A stretch of 64,000 bases of DNA from DATGMS01 sp035303945 (GTDB lineage: Bacteria; Bacteroidota; Bacteroidia; Cytophagales; Cyclobacteriaceae): assembly GCA_035303945.1 (NCBI GenBank), contig DATGQZ010000079.1, forward strand, positions 1 to 64,000, in the 5' to 3' direction. Positions 9,237 to 19,202 of the stretch are shown piece after piece (the stretch's first letter is position 1; every line of letters begins with the position of its first letter). The translations under genes and the position numbers were made by a program. The notes under the pieces were generated by a model. That model had not been told where the DNA came from, did no database searches, and saw only the letters and a list, made by a program, of their open reading frames with translations.

Positions 9237-9421
9237 TTGATAATTTCGATGACGAAATAGATAAAATCTATAAGAGTGGAAATAATTATCGATAGCAACT
9301 ATTGGATTTGCCGGACAAATATTATGGTTCATGACGCTTTGTGGCCCAAAGAATATTTTTAGGTGTTCCGTGTTTACCCTAAATTTTTATTTATTTTACA
9401 TGTTGGAAAACAAATCGTTAG

Positions 9422-10537
9422 ATGTGGAATAGAAAGTTTTTTTTGGGGTTGCTACTTTTTTGGATAAGTACCTCGGCTTTGCCACAAGCATTTGCTCCAA
9501 AATATTCTAATGAGTTTATGAATATAGGAGTGGGTGCCAAGGCGTTGGCAATGGGGAGAGCGCAGGTAGCTGCTGTTAAAGATGTCACCGCCGCTTATTG
9601 GAATCCCGCAGGTTTGTTGGGGATTGATCACCAATATGAATTTGCCCTCATGCATGCGGAGTATTTTGCTGGTATAGCCAAATATGACTATGCTGCCTTT
9701 TCTACCCCTATTTCAGAAGATAACCAAATAGCGCTTTCTATAATTAGGTTTGGCGTAGATGATATTCCTGACACCAGATTTTTGTACGATGCTAACGGAG
9801 CATTAAATTATAACAACATCCAATTTTTCAATGCCGCGGATTATGCCATGCTATTGTCTTATGCAAGGGATGTGAGCAACAAGGTGAAATTAGGTATGAA
9901 TGCCAAGATCATCCATAGAAACGTGGGTAAGTTTGCCACCGCTTGGGGCTTTGGTTTGGATGTAGGAGGAATATTTCTGTTGGAGCAATGGCATCTCGGC
10001 TTGATGCTTCGCGATATTACCACCACTTTTAACGCTTGGTCGCATAATGCTGCGTTGGTGAGGGAAATCTATTCCAAAACTGATAATGTTATTCCTGTCA
10101 ATTCTTTGGAGTTGACATTGCCCCAAGCTATTTTCAGTGCAGCTAGGGATGTGGCAATAAGCGAAGACCTTCAGCTACAAGCGGTGCTTGACCTCAATTT
10201 GACATTCGATGGAAAGAGAAATACGGTAATCGGTTCTGCAGTGGTAAACGTCGATCCCAGAATGGGACTTGAACTGGCATACAAGAATTTGTTTTACCTG
10301 CGGACAGGAGCGGGAAATATTCAGCGCGTTAGCGACTTTGACGCATCTAGATACATATCTTTTCGGCCCAGCTTTGGGCTTGGGCTTCTGTTGAATGAAC
10401 GCTTTTACATTGATTATGCGCTTACAGACATAGGTAGTGTTTCAGAAACACCCTATTCACATGTGTTCAGTTTAAAGTTCAAGCTCCACCCTTTGAGGAG
10501 TGGTTTTAGACTGTTTAAAGGCTGGGAAGGGAATTAA
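9422..10537 (+). CDS. PorV/PorQ-family outer-membrane protein of type IX secretion
   Basis: The 371-residue protein has a signal peptide (core GLLLFWISTSAL, cleavage near ALPQA at 20-23) and the family opening GVGAKALAMGRAQVAAVKDVTAAYWNPAGL. The rest alternates like a FadL-type outer-membrane beta-barrel, with the motif for a final strand at FSLKFKLHP. In Porphyromonas PorV shuttles cargo from the translocon to the PorU sortase. The next gene, 8 bases downstream, is a PorU-like sortase, so the two are co-transcribed and probably work as one attachment unit. The order porV-porU is the reverse of the classical P. gingivalis order. A PorQ-like or paralogous role cannot be excluded from sequence alone. 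Confidence 0.85.
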   Translation: MWNRKFFLGLLLFWISTSALPQAFAPKYSNEFMNIGVGAKALAMGRAQVAAVKDVTAAYWNPAGLLGIDHQYEFALMHAEYFAGIAKYDYAAFSTPISEDNQIALSIIRFGVDDIPDTRFLYDANGALNYNNIQFFNAADYAMLLSYARDVSNKVKLGMNAKIIHRNVGKFATAWGFGLDVGGIFLLEQWHLGLMLRDITTTFNAWSHNAALVREIYSKTDNVIPVNSLELTLPQAIFSAARDVAISEDLQLQAVLDLNLTFDGKRNTVIGSAVVNVDPRMGLELAYKNLFYLRTGAGNIQRVSDFDASRYISFRPSFGLGLLLNERFYIDYALTDIGSVSETPYSHVFSLKFKLHPLRSGFRLFKGWEGN

Positions 10538-10545
10538 TTCGACGT

Positions 10546-13500
10546 ATGAAGAGGATTTTAGTGGCTTTCTTTTTTATGTGTGCCTTCAGCGGATTTGCGC
10601 AAGAGACGTGGATAGATTTTTCCCGCGATTATTATAAAATTCCAACTGCTCAGGATGGCGTCTACCGTTTAAGTTATACAGCCTTATCCGCGTCGGGCGT
10701 CGATATGAACCAACTGGATCCGCGAAATATACGGGTGTTTCATAGAGGCGAAGAAGTGGCCGTGTATATAGAAGGAGAAGAAGATGGGCAATTCCATAGG
10801 ACCGACTACCTGGAATTTGTAGGTAAGAGAAATGATGGGACATTGGATGAGCGGCTTTATGGCAATTTCGATATGATGCCCAACCCTTACTATAACACCC
10901 ATAGTGATACCACTGCCTACTTTCTGACAATTACACCCGGGGTAAGGGGCAAAAGGATACCTGTGGAGGCTCAAACTACCTCACTTCCCACATTGATGGA
11001 GTATGGAGCTGAATTTGTAGATGTCTATTACGAGCAGTATGCACTAGGTCAAGCCTTTACCGCTGATACGAGGCTTTCCACGTATGATGTCGGGCAGGGA
11101 TGGATGGGTCCAATAATCACCCGCGGCAACCACAGGGACTTTTCTCTAGCTTTGGGAAACGTTGCGTCTTCTGGAGCAGCCTCAGTTACGGTTGGCCTGG
11201 TAGGGAGGTCCCAATCGGCCCATCTTGTCACCCTGAGCGTAGGTCCCTCGGCAGGTCGTTTGAGAGAGATAGGTCAATATACTTTCGCTGACTTCAATTA
11301 TTTTAAAGTTGAAGAAGCACTTTTGCCGTCCGACTTCAACGCCAACGGGGAATTATTAATCCGGGCGTCACCCAAAGGCCTTGATGGTGCCGTGGACAAT
11401 ATTTCTTTAAGCTACATTAAGATCAACTACAGGAAACTTGTCATTCCAGGCGATTTTGATCAGGAAATCTATTTGCTTCCTGAAGGAGGAGGACGTCTTG
11501 AGATCAGCGATAGTTATGCGGAATATGTAGCCTATGATATTACGGATTATAATCACCCTATTAAACTACCGGTTTTGAAGAGAGGCAGCCAAATGTCCAT
11601 TAGCGCAGGAAAGCAGGGGGGCATATCGCAACTTTTGATACAGCAAAGTAATCGGATTACTCGTATTGATGGAATGGAGAAGGTGAGGTTCAGAAATTTT
11701 CTCCAACAGCCAGCGAACTACCTGATCATCTCGAACGCCTTGTTACGGAAGCCCTCCGCTTCCTATGGAGATCCTGTAACAGCCTATGCTGCCTATCGTG
11801 CTTCGGCCGCGGGAGGAGCCTTCGACACGTTGACCGTCAATGTACAGGATCTATACAACCAGTTTGCTTATGGTGAAAAAACGCCTTTGGCTGTCTATGA
11901 GTTTATTCAACGTTATTCACAAAGGCACCGTCCTGAATACCTATTGTTGATTGGCCGGGCATACGGCATATACAATACTAGGAGAGTCAGTGGCGTCACC
12001 TACACCTACCGTGACAACCCTTCCATCTTTGAATTTCAGGATATGTTGCCACCTGCAGGGTATCCCTATTCGGACAATCAATATGCCGTGGGTACTCAAC
12101 CCACTAATCCTAACGGTCAAAGCATAGCAGTAGGAAGAATTCCTGCGAGAAGACCAGAGGAAGTGGGCTATTACCTAGAGAAGGTTAAGGAAAAAGATGC
12201 TTTGGGCGTACAGGAGGATTGGCAAAAAAATCTCGTCCATCTAAGTGGAGGTAGATCAGCCTTTGAGCTGGAAAGATACTTTAACTTCCTCAATGGTTTT
12301 AAAGATATTGCGGAAGACATTTATCTTGGTGGAGAAGTTAAAACCATACGTAAACGCTCCAATGAAGTGGTCGAAATGATAAACATTTCCGAGGAGGTAA
12401 ATAATGGAACGAGCCTAGTGACATTTTTTGGTCATTCAGCACCGGCTACAACAGATATTGACATTGGTTTTGTCAGTGTCAATGAATTGGGATATGATAA
12501 TCCAGGAAAGTATCCGGTGCTGCTGCTCAATGGATGCGATGCGGGTAATGCCTTTGGTGACGCCTATACCTTTGGAGAAGACTGGATCCTGACGCCGAAC
12601 AGGGGTGCATCCAATTATATGGCACATTCCAGTATAGGTATTGACACGTACTTGCGTCGGTACTCCGAGTCATTTTATCTCACGGCTTTTTCCGATTCAT
12701 CGATGATTTATCAACCCATTGGAAAGGTCAAGATTGAAGCGGAAAAGCTTTTTTACAGTCGTTATGGCTACAACCCCCTCAATAGGTCGCATGTCAGTCA
12801 AATGATCATGTTGGGTGATCCTGCCGTAAGGATGTTTCCAGCGGATAAAGCAGACTACGCCATTCAAGCAGAAGATGTATTCTTAAACAGCTTCCATGGA
12901 TTGCCATTAAATACCCTATCAGATTCGTTGAACCTCTCATTTGTAGTCCGCAACATTGGCAGGGTGGATTTGGATTCAGTAAGTATAACTGTTTCTCGTC
13001 AGCTACCGGACGGCACCTTGATTCAATTTGACCCTTGGAAGATCGCACCGGTTTTTAGAAGGGATACCATTTCCTTTACCATTCCTAATACAGGTCTTAA
13101 CTCTTTTGGAGAAAATATCTTTACCATAAATATTAATCAGGAAAGAAGTGTGGCGGAGCTTAATTATATGAACAATGCCGTAAGTGTGGGTAAGCATCTT
13201 CAGCTAAGCGGGACCATGAATCTTTCGCCCTTAGACTATGCTATTGTCAGAGACCGTCAAATAGAACTGATTGCACAAATTCCTGGAATGTCCATAGAGG
13301 ATCGTACCATCGTCCTCCAGATAGATTCGGTGGCCGATTTTTCCAGCGCGGGGAGGAAGGAACACCGTATCACCACGTCCAATATTGCTCGCTGGCCGAT
13401 GGATCTCTTTCAAAATTTCACTTTCAGCGACTCACTTACCTTGTATTGGAGGAGCCGCTTTTTGGAACCCAGAGAGGGAGAGGATGAATCATGGGCAACA

Positions 13501-15564
13501 TCAAGTTTTTCATATATCAACCAAGGTCCAGAGGGTTGGACGCAGCGGGAATTTCCGCAGTTTGTAAAGAATCAACGCGATAATCTGGTAATTGACCTGC
13601 AAAAACAGGAATGGAAGTATGAAGACAGCAAGTTAGAAGTGGATGTATTCACTTTTGGCCCCGAAAATCCGGATTATACCTTCAATCAAACCCAAATTAT
13701 GCTTAACGGTGTCAGTTATATTCTCGACACCCCCAACCGTTTTTGCGCAGATGGTTCGCTAGGGTTAATGGCTTTTGATCAAAAAACCTTAGTACCCTAC
13801 CTACCCGTTCCGCTTACCAATATTGATGTGTTGGATGAAAAAAGTTGTGGGCGCACACCCCAAATCATCCAAAATATCAGGAATATTCGGATAACGCGAG
13901 AGGGGGAGACCATGCTGTTGGATTATGTAGATCGCCTGAAGGAAGGGGATTATGTAGTGATTTTTTCGGTGGGAAATGTCACCTTCTCCGAGTGGCCAGA
14001 GGAAGCATATGCCAAAATTCGCTTGATTGGTGCAAATGAAGCGACCCTTCGAAACTTAAAGACAGGAGATCCCTACATCCTCTTTGGAAGGAAGGGGATG
14101 AAGCCTGGAGAAGCTATAGAAATAGTGGCCGACAAAAACCCCGAAGTGCCGGGCACTACGCAACAGCTGACATTTAAAAAGGAGTTGAATGGTTTTTTTC
14201 CTTACGGTCGCGTGATCAGCCCGCGGATTGGCCCCGCCTCTCATTGGATCAGTTTTTTCAATGAACTAAGTCAACGGGCTCCCTTTGACCTAGAACGCTC
14301 ATCCTTTGATATTATGGGTATTTCAGCGGAAGGAGAAGAAGTTGCTTTGTTTGAAAATATCCAAGATACACGTTTTGCGTTAGCATCTATTAACCCCGAA
14401 ATGTATCCCTATCTCAAGTTGCAGTATGCCTTGGATGATCCCGACTCCTCTGTTCCCGAACAGCTGCGCAAATGGCAGGTGAGCTTTACTGGAGTTCCTG
14501 AAGGAGTGTTGATGCTTAAGGACAAAAACGAATACCTTCAGCTACAAGAAGGACAGGAAGCAGAGGTCAAATTTGAATTTCTGAATATTTCTAAAATTGA
14601 TTTTACCGATACATTGACGGTGGAGTGGACATTGACACATGCCGGCCAACGGCGTACCGAAAAATTTCGCAAGAGAATCCCTCCAGTCAAGGCTGGACAA
14701 AGCCAGTCATTTACCATACCCTTCCAATCTATGGGAAGGCCCGGTAAAATATCGCTGAACGTTTTTGCTAATCCACATGAATATCAGGAACAAACATTTC
14801 GAAACAACGTCATGGACCTTCCTGATTATTTCCAGGTGCAAGGAGATGAACTGAATCCCATATTGGATGTCAGCTTCGATGGGGTGTACATCATGGATGG
14901 TGACATTGTCTCTCCCACTGTGTTGATTACGGCATTATTAAAGGATGAGAACAAACTTTCTTTGAAGAAAGACACCACAGGAATGGAGGTGTATTTAAAG
15001 AAGGATTGTGAAGGATGTGGTTTTGAGAGGGTGAGTTTTGCAGGCTTGAAATTGAAGTGGTATGAAGCTACTGCGGAGCGGGATTTTAAATTGGAATTTC
15101 AGCCCGGCCCTTTAGAAGATGGACGTTACACCTTAAGGATCAATGGTACTGATGCTGCAGGAAATTTAGCGGGTGAGAAACCCTATGAAATCAATTTTGA
15201 AGTTGTCAATGAAGCGCAAATAACCAATTTTTACCCTTATCCCAACCCTTTTAGTTCCAGCGTGCGCTTTGTATTTACAGTTACGGGATCAGAGGTGCCT
15301 GATCAGATCAAAATTCAAATTATGACGGTAACCGGAAAAGTGGTGAAGGAAATCTTTCAGGAGGAATTAGGCACATTAAGGATTGGCAACAACATCACCG
15401 AATATGCGTGGGATGGAAAGGACGAATTTGGGGATCAGTTGGCAAACGGCGTCTATATTTATCGGGTATTGGTTAAAAAAGATGGACAATTTATGGAATA
15501 TCGGCCTACCGCGGGAGACAAGGCCTTTACCAAGGGCTACGGCAAGATGTACTTATTGAGATAA
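10546..15564 (+). CDS. porU2: C25-family cysteine peptidase, PorU2-type putative T9SS sortase
   Basis: This is the longest gene in the window (1672 residues). A signal peptide ends at FSGFAQ (about residue 19). The gingipain-like C25 domain spans about 385-780, with catalytic His630 in FFGHSAP and Cys664 in LLNGCDAG. Repeated beta-sandwich segments of CARDB type follow (for example near 795-890 and 1330-1430). The last 110 residues, from about 1557, contain FYPYPNPF and GKVVKEIF and end in YAWDGKDEFGDQLANGVYIY, a FlgD-like/T9SS C-terminal domain. The classical PorU is shorter, about 1100-1300 residues. PorU enzymes remove the sorting domain of secreted cargo and attach it to A-LPS. The 8-base gap to the porV-like gene supports the assignment. 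The PorU2 name is from memory of similar annotated proteins. Confidence 0.85.
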   Translation: MKRILVAFFFMCAFSGFAQETWIDFSRDYYKIPTAQDGVYRLSYTALSASGVDMNQLDPRNIRVFHRGEEVAVYIEGEEDGQFHRTDYLEFVGKRNDGTLDERLYGNFDMMPNPYYNTHSDTTAYFLTITPGVRGKRIPVEAQTTSLPTLMEYGAEFVDVYYEQYALGQAFTADTRLSTYDVGQGWMGPIITRGNHRDFSLALGNVASSGAASVTVGLVGRSQSAHLVTLSVGPSAGRLREIGQYTFADFNYFKVEEALLPSDFNANGELLIRASPKGLDGAVDNISLSYIKINYRKLVIPGDFDQEIYLLPEGGGRLEISDSYAEYVAYDITDYNHPIKLPVLKRGSQMSISAGKQGGISQLLIQQSNRITRIDGMEKVRFRNFLQQPANYLIISNALLRKPSASYGDPVTAYAAYRASAAGGAFDTLTVNVQDLYNQFAYGEKTPLAVYEFIQRYSQRHRPEYLLLIGRAYGIYNTRRVSGVTYTYRDNPSIFEFQDMLPPAGYPYSDNQYAVGTQPTNPNGQSIAVGRIPARRPEEVGYYLEKVKEKDALGVQEDWQKNLVHLSGGRSAFELERYFNFLNGFKDIAEDIYLGGEVKTIRKRSNEVVEMINISEEVNNGTSLVTFFGHSAPATTDIDIGFVSVNELGYDNPGKYPVLLLNGCDAGNAFGDAYTFGEDWILTPNRGASNYMAHSSIGIDTYLRRYSESFYLTAFSDSSMIYQPIGKVKIEAEKLFYSRYGYNPLNRSHVSQMIMLGDPAVRMFPADKADYAIQAEDVFLNSFHGLPLNTLSDSLNLSFVVRNIGRVDLDSVSITVSRQLPDGTLIQFDPWKIAPVFRRDTISFTIPNTGLNSFGENIFTININQERSVAELNYMNNAVSVGKHLQLSGTMNLSPLDYAIVRDRQIELIAQIPGMSIEDRTIVLQIDSVADFSSAGRKEHRITTSNIARWPMDLFQNFTFSDSLTLYWRSRFLEPREGEDESWATSSFSYINQGPEGWTQREFPQFVKNQRDNLVIDLQKQEWKYEDSKLEVDVFTFGPENPDYTFNQTQIMLNGVSYILDTPNRFCADGSLGLMAFDQKTLVPYLPVPLTNIDVLDEKSCGRTPQIIQNIRNIRITREGETMLLDYVDRLKEGDYVVIFSVGNVTFSEWPEEAYAKIRLIGANEATLRNLKTGDPYILFGRKGMKPGEAIEIVADKNPEVPGTTQQLTFKKELNGFFPYGRVISPRIGPASHWISFFNELSQRAPFDLERSSFDIMGISAEGEEVALFENIQDTRFALASINPEMYPYLKLQYALDDPDSSVPEQLRKWQVSFTGVPEGVLMLKDKNEYLQLQEGQEAEVKFEFLNISKIDFTDTLTVEWTLTHAGQRRTEKFRKRIPPVKAGQSQSFTIPFQSMGRPGKISLNVFANPHEYQEQTFRNNVMDLPDYFQVQGDELNPILDVSFDGVYIMDGDIVSPTVLITALLKDENKLSLKKDTTGMEVYLKKDCEGCGFERVSFAGLKLKWYEATAERDFKLEFQPGPLEDGRYTLRINGTDAAGNLAGEKPYEINFEVVNEAQITNFYPYPNPFSSSVRFVFTVTGSEVPDQIKIQIMTVTGKVVKEIFQEELGTLRIGNNITEYAWDGKDEFGDQLANGVYIYRVLVKKDGQFMEYRPTAGDKAFTKGYGKMYLLR

Positions 15565-15580
15565 AAGAACCGTCCAGCAA

Positions 15581-17122
15581 TCAAGTACTACAATTATTGT
15601 CAGGTCTTTTCTTTACTGAAAGTATCAGGCCTTCCTCAAATTTCGTGATTTGGAGGTTGTGGATATTCATAAATTCATAAAGGCTGGGGTCTTGGCCAAA
15701 AAGAACGAGAACCAGTTCCCCATATTGTAATCGCTTCATTAGCTGCCTCAGCAACTCTTTCCTTCTTGATTCGGAAACTTCCCTTCTTTTACCTTGTATA
15801 AATAAAAATTCAGGGTTGTACGCCACGACTGAAGGATTATCGAGCAAAAGGCCCAGCATTTCAGGCCTGTTGGATGCGAAGGTGATTATTTGAGTTGATT
15901 GATCATGCTGGCGCAGTTTCTCCGTGAACGAACTTTTTTGGAGCCGGTTGACGTCAAACAGAGAATTTACATCATGCCTATTCCAGGTCCACACATAGCC
16001 CACCATACTATGTCCTGCAATCAATAAGGCGATACAAAGCATTGTTCTTGCAGCAACTCTGCGCACATAAAAAAACTTGACTAAGCCATACCAACTTCCT
16101 ACAAGAAAAAATGGGAACAGCGTTCGATAGTTGATTTCTTCAGACCCTATCATTTGAAGGAAGGCCAGCTGACAAAGCAAGTACACGAGACCAAATAGTA
16201 GGTACACCGACGTCAAGGTGAGGCTTTTTCTAATTTCAAAGAAAGCCAAATAGAAACAAAGCGCCAGCAGGATTATTCCGCCAATAACTGCCAACAGAAA
16301 AGGAATATGCGCTGTAAGGAAATCAGATAAAAAAAATCCTAAAGTGGATTTGAAAAATAAAGATAAGTTGTTGAATAGCAACAATATGCTGTCCGTAGGC
16401 AGGGGGTCAGTCGCCTCATCGGCTGCATTTGCTGCACCCCAAAATTCATAGCCAGAAATCGCTTTATAGGCTATATAAGAAGTAAGGGTCGCTACTAAAG
16501 GCGCAAGCCATCTGATGCGGTCTTTGTCCCAGACAAGCAAAGACAGAAAAAAGGGCACTATAGCCAGTGTGTTTAACTTTACCCAAATTAGAGCCGCACT
16601 AAACAAGGATAAGATCAACAGCTGCATCCAATGCGTTGATAGATAGCAGCGACAGAGGCAGTACGCCCAAATGATCAGAAGGCAATAGAAGATACTGTCG
16701 GCGTGGGCCCAGGTGATCATTCTATACGACCACCACGAATGGAATACGATCAGCAGCAACAGCAATAGGCTCATTTGCTTTCGCCTACTCAGCCAGTAAT
16801 GTTCAGCGGTAATCTTTGTCCAACAATAGAGGAAATAAATGCTGATTCCATACTGGATTATAATCAATACATTTGCCGCACTAAAAGTGCTTAATCCTGT
16901 TAGCCTCAGCGCATGCAACAAAAAAGGATATGCAGGCGAATAAATGCCTTGCCATTTGGAGGAATTAAATAAATGGAGGGAATAGTTAAAATAATTGACC
17001 GTGTCGGGAGAGTAATAAGGTCCATATATCACATAGCTGATGACAGAACCCACCACCAGTAGCAGCAGCAGCCCTAGGAGGGTGCGATTGAAATTTGCCC
17101 TGGATAGAATTCGGTAGGCCAT
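15581..17122 (-). CDS. Multi-pass membrane protein, GT-C glycosyltransferase-like
   Basis: The 513-residue protein has about ten to eleven hydrophobic segments spread to residue 385, then a soluble C-terminal part of about 120 residues. The first long loop after helix 1 contains YYSPDTVNYFNYSLHL, where an acidic residue in this position is typical of GT-C fold enzymes that use lipid-linked sugars, and the second loop has SWWSYRMITWAHADS. No specific family could be recognised and the donor and acceptor are unknown. It is convergent with porU2 (16 bases) and 17 bases downstream of the DinB-family gene, so these two leftward genes probably share a message. Confidence 0.6.
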   Translation of the reverse strand: MAYRILSRANFNRTLLGLLLLLVVGSVISYVIYGPYYSPDTVNYFNYSLHLFNSSKWQGIYSPAYPFLLHALRLTGLSTFSAANVLIIIQYGISIYFLYCWTKITAEHYWLSRRKQMSLLLLLLIVFHSWWSYRMITWAHADSIFYCLLIIWAYCLCRCYLSTHWMQLLILSLFSAALIWVKLNTLAIVPFFLSLLVWDKDRIRWLAPLVATLTSYIAYKAISGYEFWGAANAADEATDPLPTDSILLLFNNLSLFFKSTLGFFLSDFLTAHIPFLLAVIGGIILLALCFYLAFFEIRKSLTLTSVYLLFGLVYLLCQLAFLQMIGSEEINYRTLFPFFLVGSWYGLVKFFYVRRVAARTMLCIALLIAGHSMVGYVWTWNRHDVNSLFDVNRLQKSSFTEKLRQHDQSTQIITFASNRPEMLGLLLDNPSVVAYNPEFLFIQGKRREVSESRRKELLRQLMKRLQYGELVLVLFGQDPSLYEFMNIHNLQITKFEEGLILSVKKRPDNNCST

Positions 17123-17139
17123 AGATTAACGAAAGCAGG

Positions 17140-17655
17140 CTAATGTGCTGCCGTCAAAATTCTTACCGTGACCAGCAGCTGCCCAATATGGCGTTGAGAA
17201 TGTTCGGCAGCATGAAAAAGCAACCCCAGTTTGGTCGTAGGTAGTTGTGCCCTGCCCAACCCTCTAAAGGCTGTAAGGTCATCCGTTGAAGTTTGTCGCA
17301 AAAAGTCCACCGCTTCATCAACTTTTTGTTCGAAGGTCCGGACCAAGTCCGCTACCGTGGAGGGAGCGTGATCCGGATTTTCTTCAGTTTTAAGAAAATT
17401 CAGCTGTTCTTCCGTGAGTTTTCTGTTGTCGGCATAGGTAAAAAGCCGGTCTACCACTCCGGTCAGATGATTTAGATGAAATCCCACCGCGGCCAATCCA
17501 TGGGGTTTTTCCCAAAGCAGCGAATCAGGAAATGAATGGGTGTAATGCCTCGCATCCCCCTTTGCCTGTAACAAGGCATGTGCAACAGGTTGTAAGAGGT
17601 CAGGAACACCTGGTACTGGGCCTCTTTGCCAAACTTCCAATTTGTTTCTCTCCAT
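17140..17655 (-). CDS. DinB-family four-helix protein
   Basis: The 171-residue protein fits the DinB/YfiT fold. Three histidines expected to bind a metal are visible: His60 in AAVGFHLNHLTG and the pair in LLFHAAEHSQRHIGQL near the C-terminus, which is the strongest family mark. The family includes thiol-dependent transferases (bacillithiol or mycothiol S-transferases), but many members have unknown substrates. The N-terminal stretch VPDLLQPVAHALLQA is the usual first helix. The gene precedes the GT-C-like membrane protein by 17 bases on the same strand. Confidence 0.8.
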   Translation of the reverse strand: MERNKLEVWQRGPVPGVPDLLQPVAHALLQAKGDARHYTHSFPDSLLWEKPHGLAAVGFHLNHLTGVVDRLFTYADNRKLTEEQLNFLKTEENPDHAPSTVADLVRTFEQKVDEAVDFLRQTSTDDLTAFRGLGRAQLPTTKLGLLFHAAEHSQRHIGQLLVTVRILTAAH

Positions 17656-18182
17656 TTTTATTCTGGATGTATGTAAATCTTAATGGACTAAAGTTAGGCT
17701 TCCTGTATAAGTCTTGCAAATAATGCATGTAGAAGTATCTTAGATGACAACTCCTCTAAGGGTGCCCAAGGAGAAAGGCTTTCCCAAAGGGTTATTTTAC
17801 TTCGATGATTTGGCTAGCATAGTCCAACGTATTCCTTCATCTGTGATTTTAAAATTAACTAGCCCGGTAAGATCTGAAGTGCAAAAAGAAACGCTGTTTG
17901 CTGCTTCCATATAGCGCAGATTTCTTATGTTCGACAAATGGCAGCGCTTATATCCATGGTTTTGTACAACTTGCTATTTTACTATAACCGATGAGGGGGA
18001 GGATATTGGCAACTATGGGAAACTCAGCTAGTAGGGGTATCTCGGCTACCAAGGCAGTTTCAGGCTGTGCCAACCAACAACAGCGGCCACGTGGTTACAT
18101 ATTAAAATATCAGGAATAATGATATATTTGGTTTTGAGAGAATGTTAGACCAACCTAGTCGCCATAGAGACATAATAAACCC
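17656..18182. other. Intergenic region with a possible gene remnant
   Basis: No convincing intact gene lies in these 527 bases. On the minus strand, 17797-17973 reads as 58 codons without a stop, closed by TAA, with protein-like composition (for example SDLTGLVNFKITDEGIRWT). It has an upstream in-frame TAG at 17974-17976 and its only ATG (17908-17910) gives 37 residues. It may be the tail of a decayed gene or chance. A rightward 56-codon frame at 17744-17914 overlaps it on the other strand and looks weaker. The right end holds the -7 element of the next gene. Confidence 0.4.
18123..18130 (+). promoter_or_regulatory. -7 promoter element upstream of the isomerase-like gene
   Basis: TATATTTG matches TAnnTTTG exactly and ends 52 bases before the ATG at 18183. 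No TTG lies at the expected -33 distance, so this is a candidate only. Confidence 0.35.
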
Positions 18183-19106
18183 ATGATAAACAGAAGAAAT
18201 GTACTCAAGGCTGTGGGCATCAGCCCTGCCTTATTGATTGCTCCTCAATTTTCGCAAGCCGAGGCTCCGCATCAAAGCTCCTTCAGTTATTGTTTGAACA
18301 CCAGCACCATTCGCGGTCAAAATCCGGGCATTCTAAAGTATATTGAAATAGCGTCAAAAGCGGGATACGACGGGATTGAATTGTGGATAGGCGATATACA
18401 GGCATTTCTAAAGGAGGGAAATACCGCCGCGAAGCTGAGAAAGCATCTGGAAGATCATGGTTTACGGTTGGAAAATGCTATTGGTTTTGCACCATGGATG
18501 GCGGAGGACGAGGCTACCATGAGGCGCGGCTTTGCACAAATGAAGGAGGAAATGGAAATCCTTGCTGAACTTGGCGGAAAGCGTATCGCCGCCCCCGGAA
18601 TAGGTGCAAACGCTCCGGTGGATCTTTTTAGGGCTGGCAATGCCTATAAGGAATTGCTAAACTTAGGCAGAAGCACAGGGGTGATGCCCCAACTTGAATT
18701 TTGGGGAGCTTACGAACCCTTTCATCATTTGGGGCAAACCTTGATGGTAGCAGCCGTGGCCAATGATCCAGATGCTAGAATACTTCCCGATGTGTACCAT
18801 TTGTTCCGTGGAGGATCAGGATTTGATGGGCTGAAAATGCTCAGTGGGCAATTGGTGGAAGTGTTTCACATGAATGATGTTCCCGGTGATATTCCCCGCG
18901 AAAAGCAGGAAGATAAGGATCGTGTATATCCAGGCGAGGGAATTGCTCCTATAAAAGATATTATTCAGGATCTGGCCAAGATGGGTGGCAACAAAGTTTT
19001 ATCCTTAGAATTATTCAATCCATCTTATTGGAAGCAGGACCCATTAGAGGTGGCGAAGACCGGCTTAAAAAGAATGAAGGATCAGGTAAAGGCGGCAGTG
19101 GGCTAA
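18183..19106 (+). CDS. Sugar phosphate isomerase/epimerase-like TIM-barrel protein with Tat-type signal
   Basis: The 307-residue protein starts MINRRNVLKAVGISPALLI, where the twin arginine and following hydrophobic stretch suggest a Tat or Sec signal with cleavage near AEA (25-27). The remainder is a xylose-isomerase-like (AP endonuclease family 2) barrel: GYDGIELWIGD, metal-ligand-like Glu in PQLEFWG, Asp-His in PDVYHLFRG, HMNDVPGD and a closing Glu in LSLELFNPSYW. The likely role is isomerising or epimerising a sugar or inositol derivative in the periplasm; the substrate cannot be named. It stands alone between the 527-base gap and tpx. Confidence 0.8.
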   Translation: MINRRNVLKAVGISPALLIAPQFSQAEAPHQSSFSYCLNTSTIRGQNPGILKYIEIASKAGYDGIELWIGDIQAFLKEGNTAAKLRKHLEDHGLRLENAIGFAPWMAEDEATMRRGFAQMKEEMEILAELGGKRIAAPGIGANAPVDLFRAGNAYKELLNLGRSTGVMPQLEFWGAYEPFHHLGQTLMVAAVANDPDARILPDVYHLFRGGSGFDGLKMLSGQLVEVFHMNDVPGDIPREKQEDKDRVYPGEGIAPIKDIIQDLAKMGGNKVLSLELFNPSYWKQDPLEVAKTGLKRMKDQVKAAVG

Positions 19107-19202
19107 TTTTTTTAGCTGCGGTATAACATTTGATGCCATTTACGCACAGGCCTTCTCCATTTGGAAGCATTTTACCATTCAATATATAACTATATAACTA
19201 TT

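Noticed and set aside
15230..15564. T9SS cargo sorting domain at the end of the PorU2 protein
   Set aside because: The segment contains the type A-like YPNPF motif, but it also resembles a FlgD-like domain of the sortase itself, so I did not call it cargo.
17744..17914. 56-codon plus-strand frame in the 527-base gap
   Set aside because: No domain, no promoter and it overlaps the minus-strand frame that looks more protein-like.
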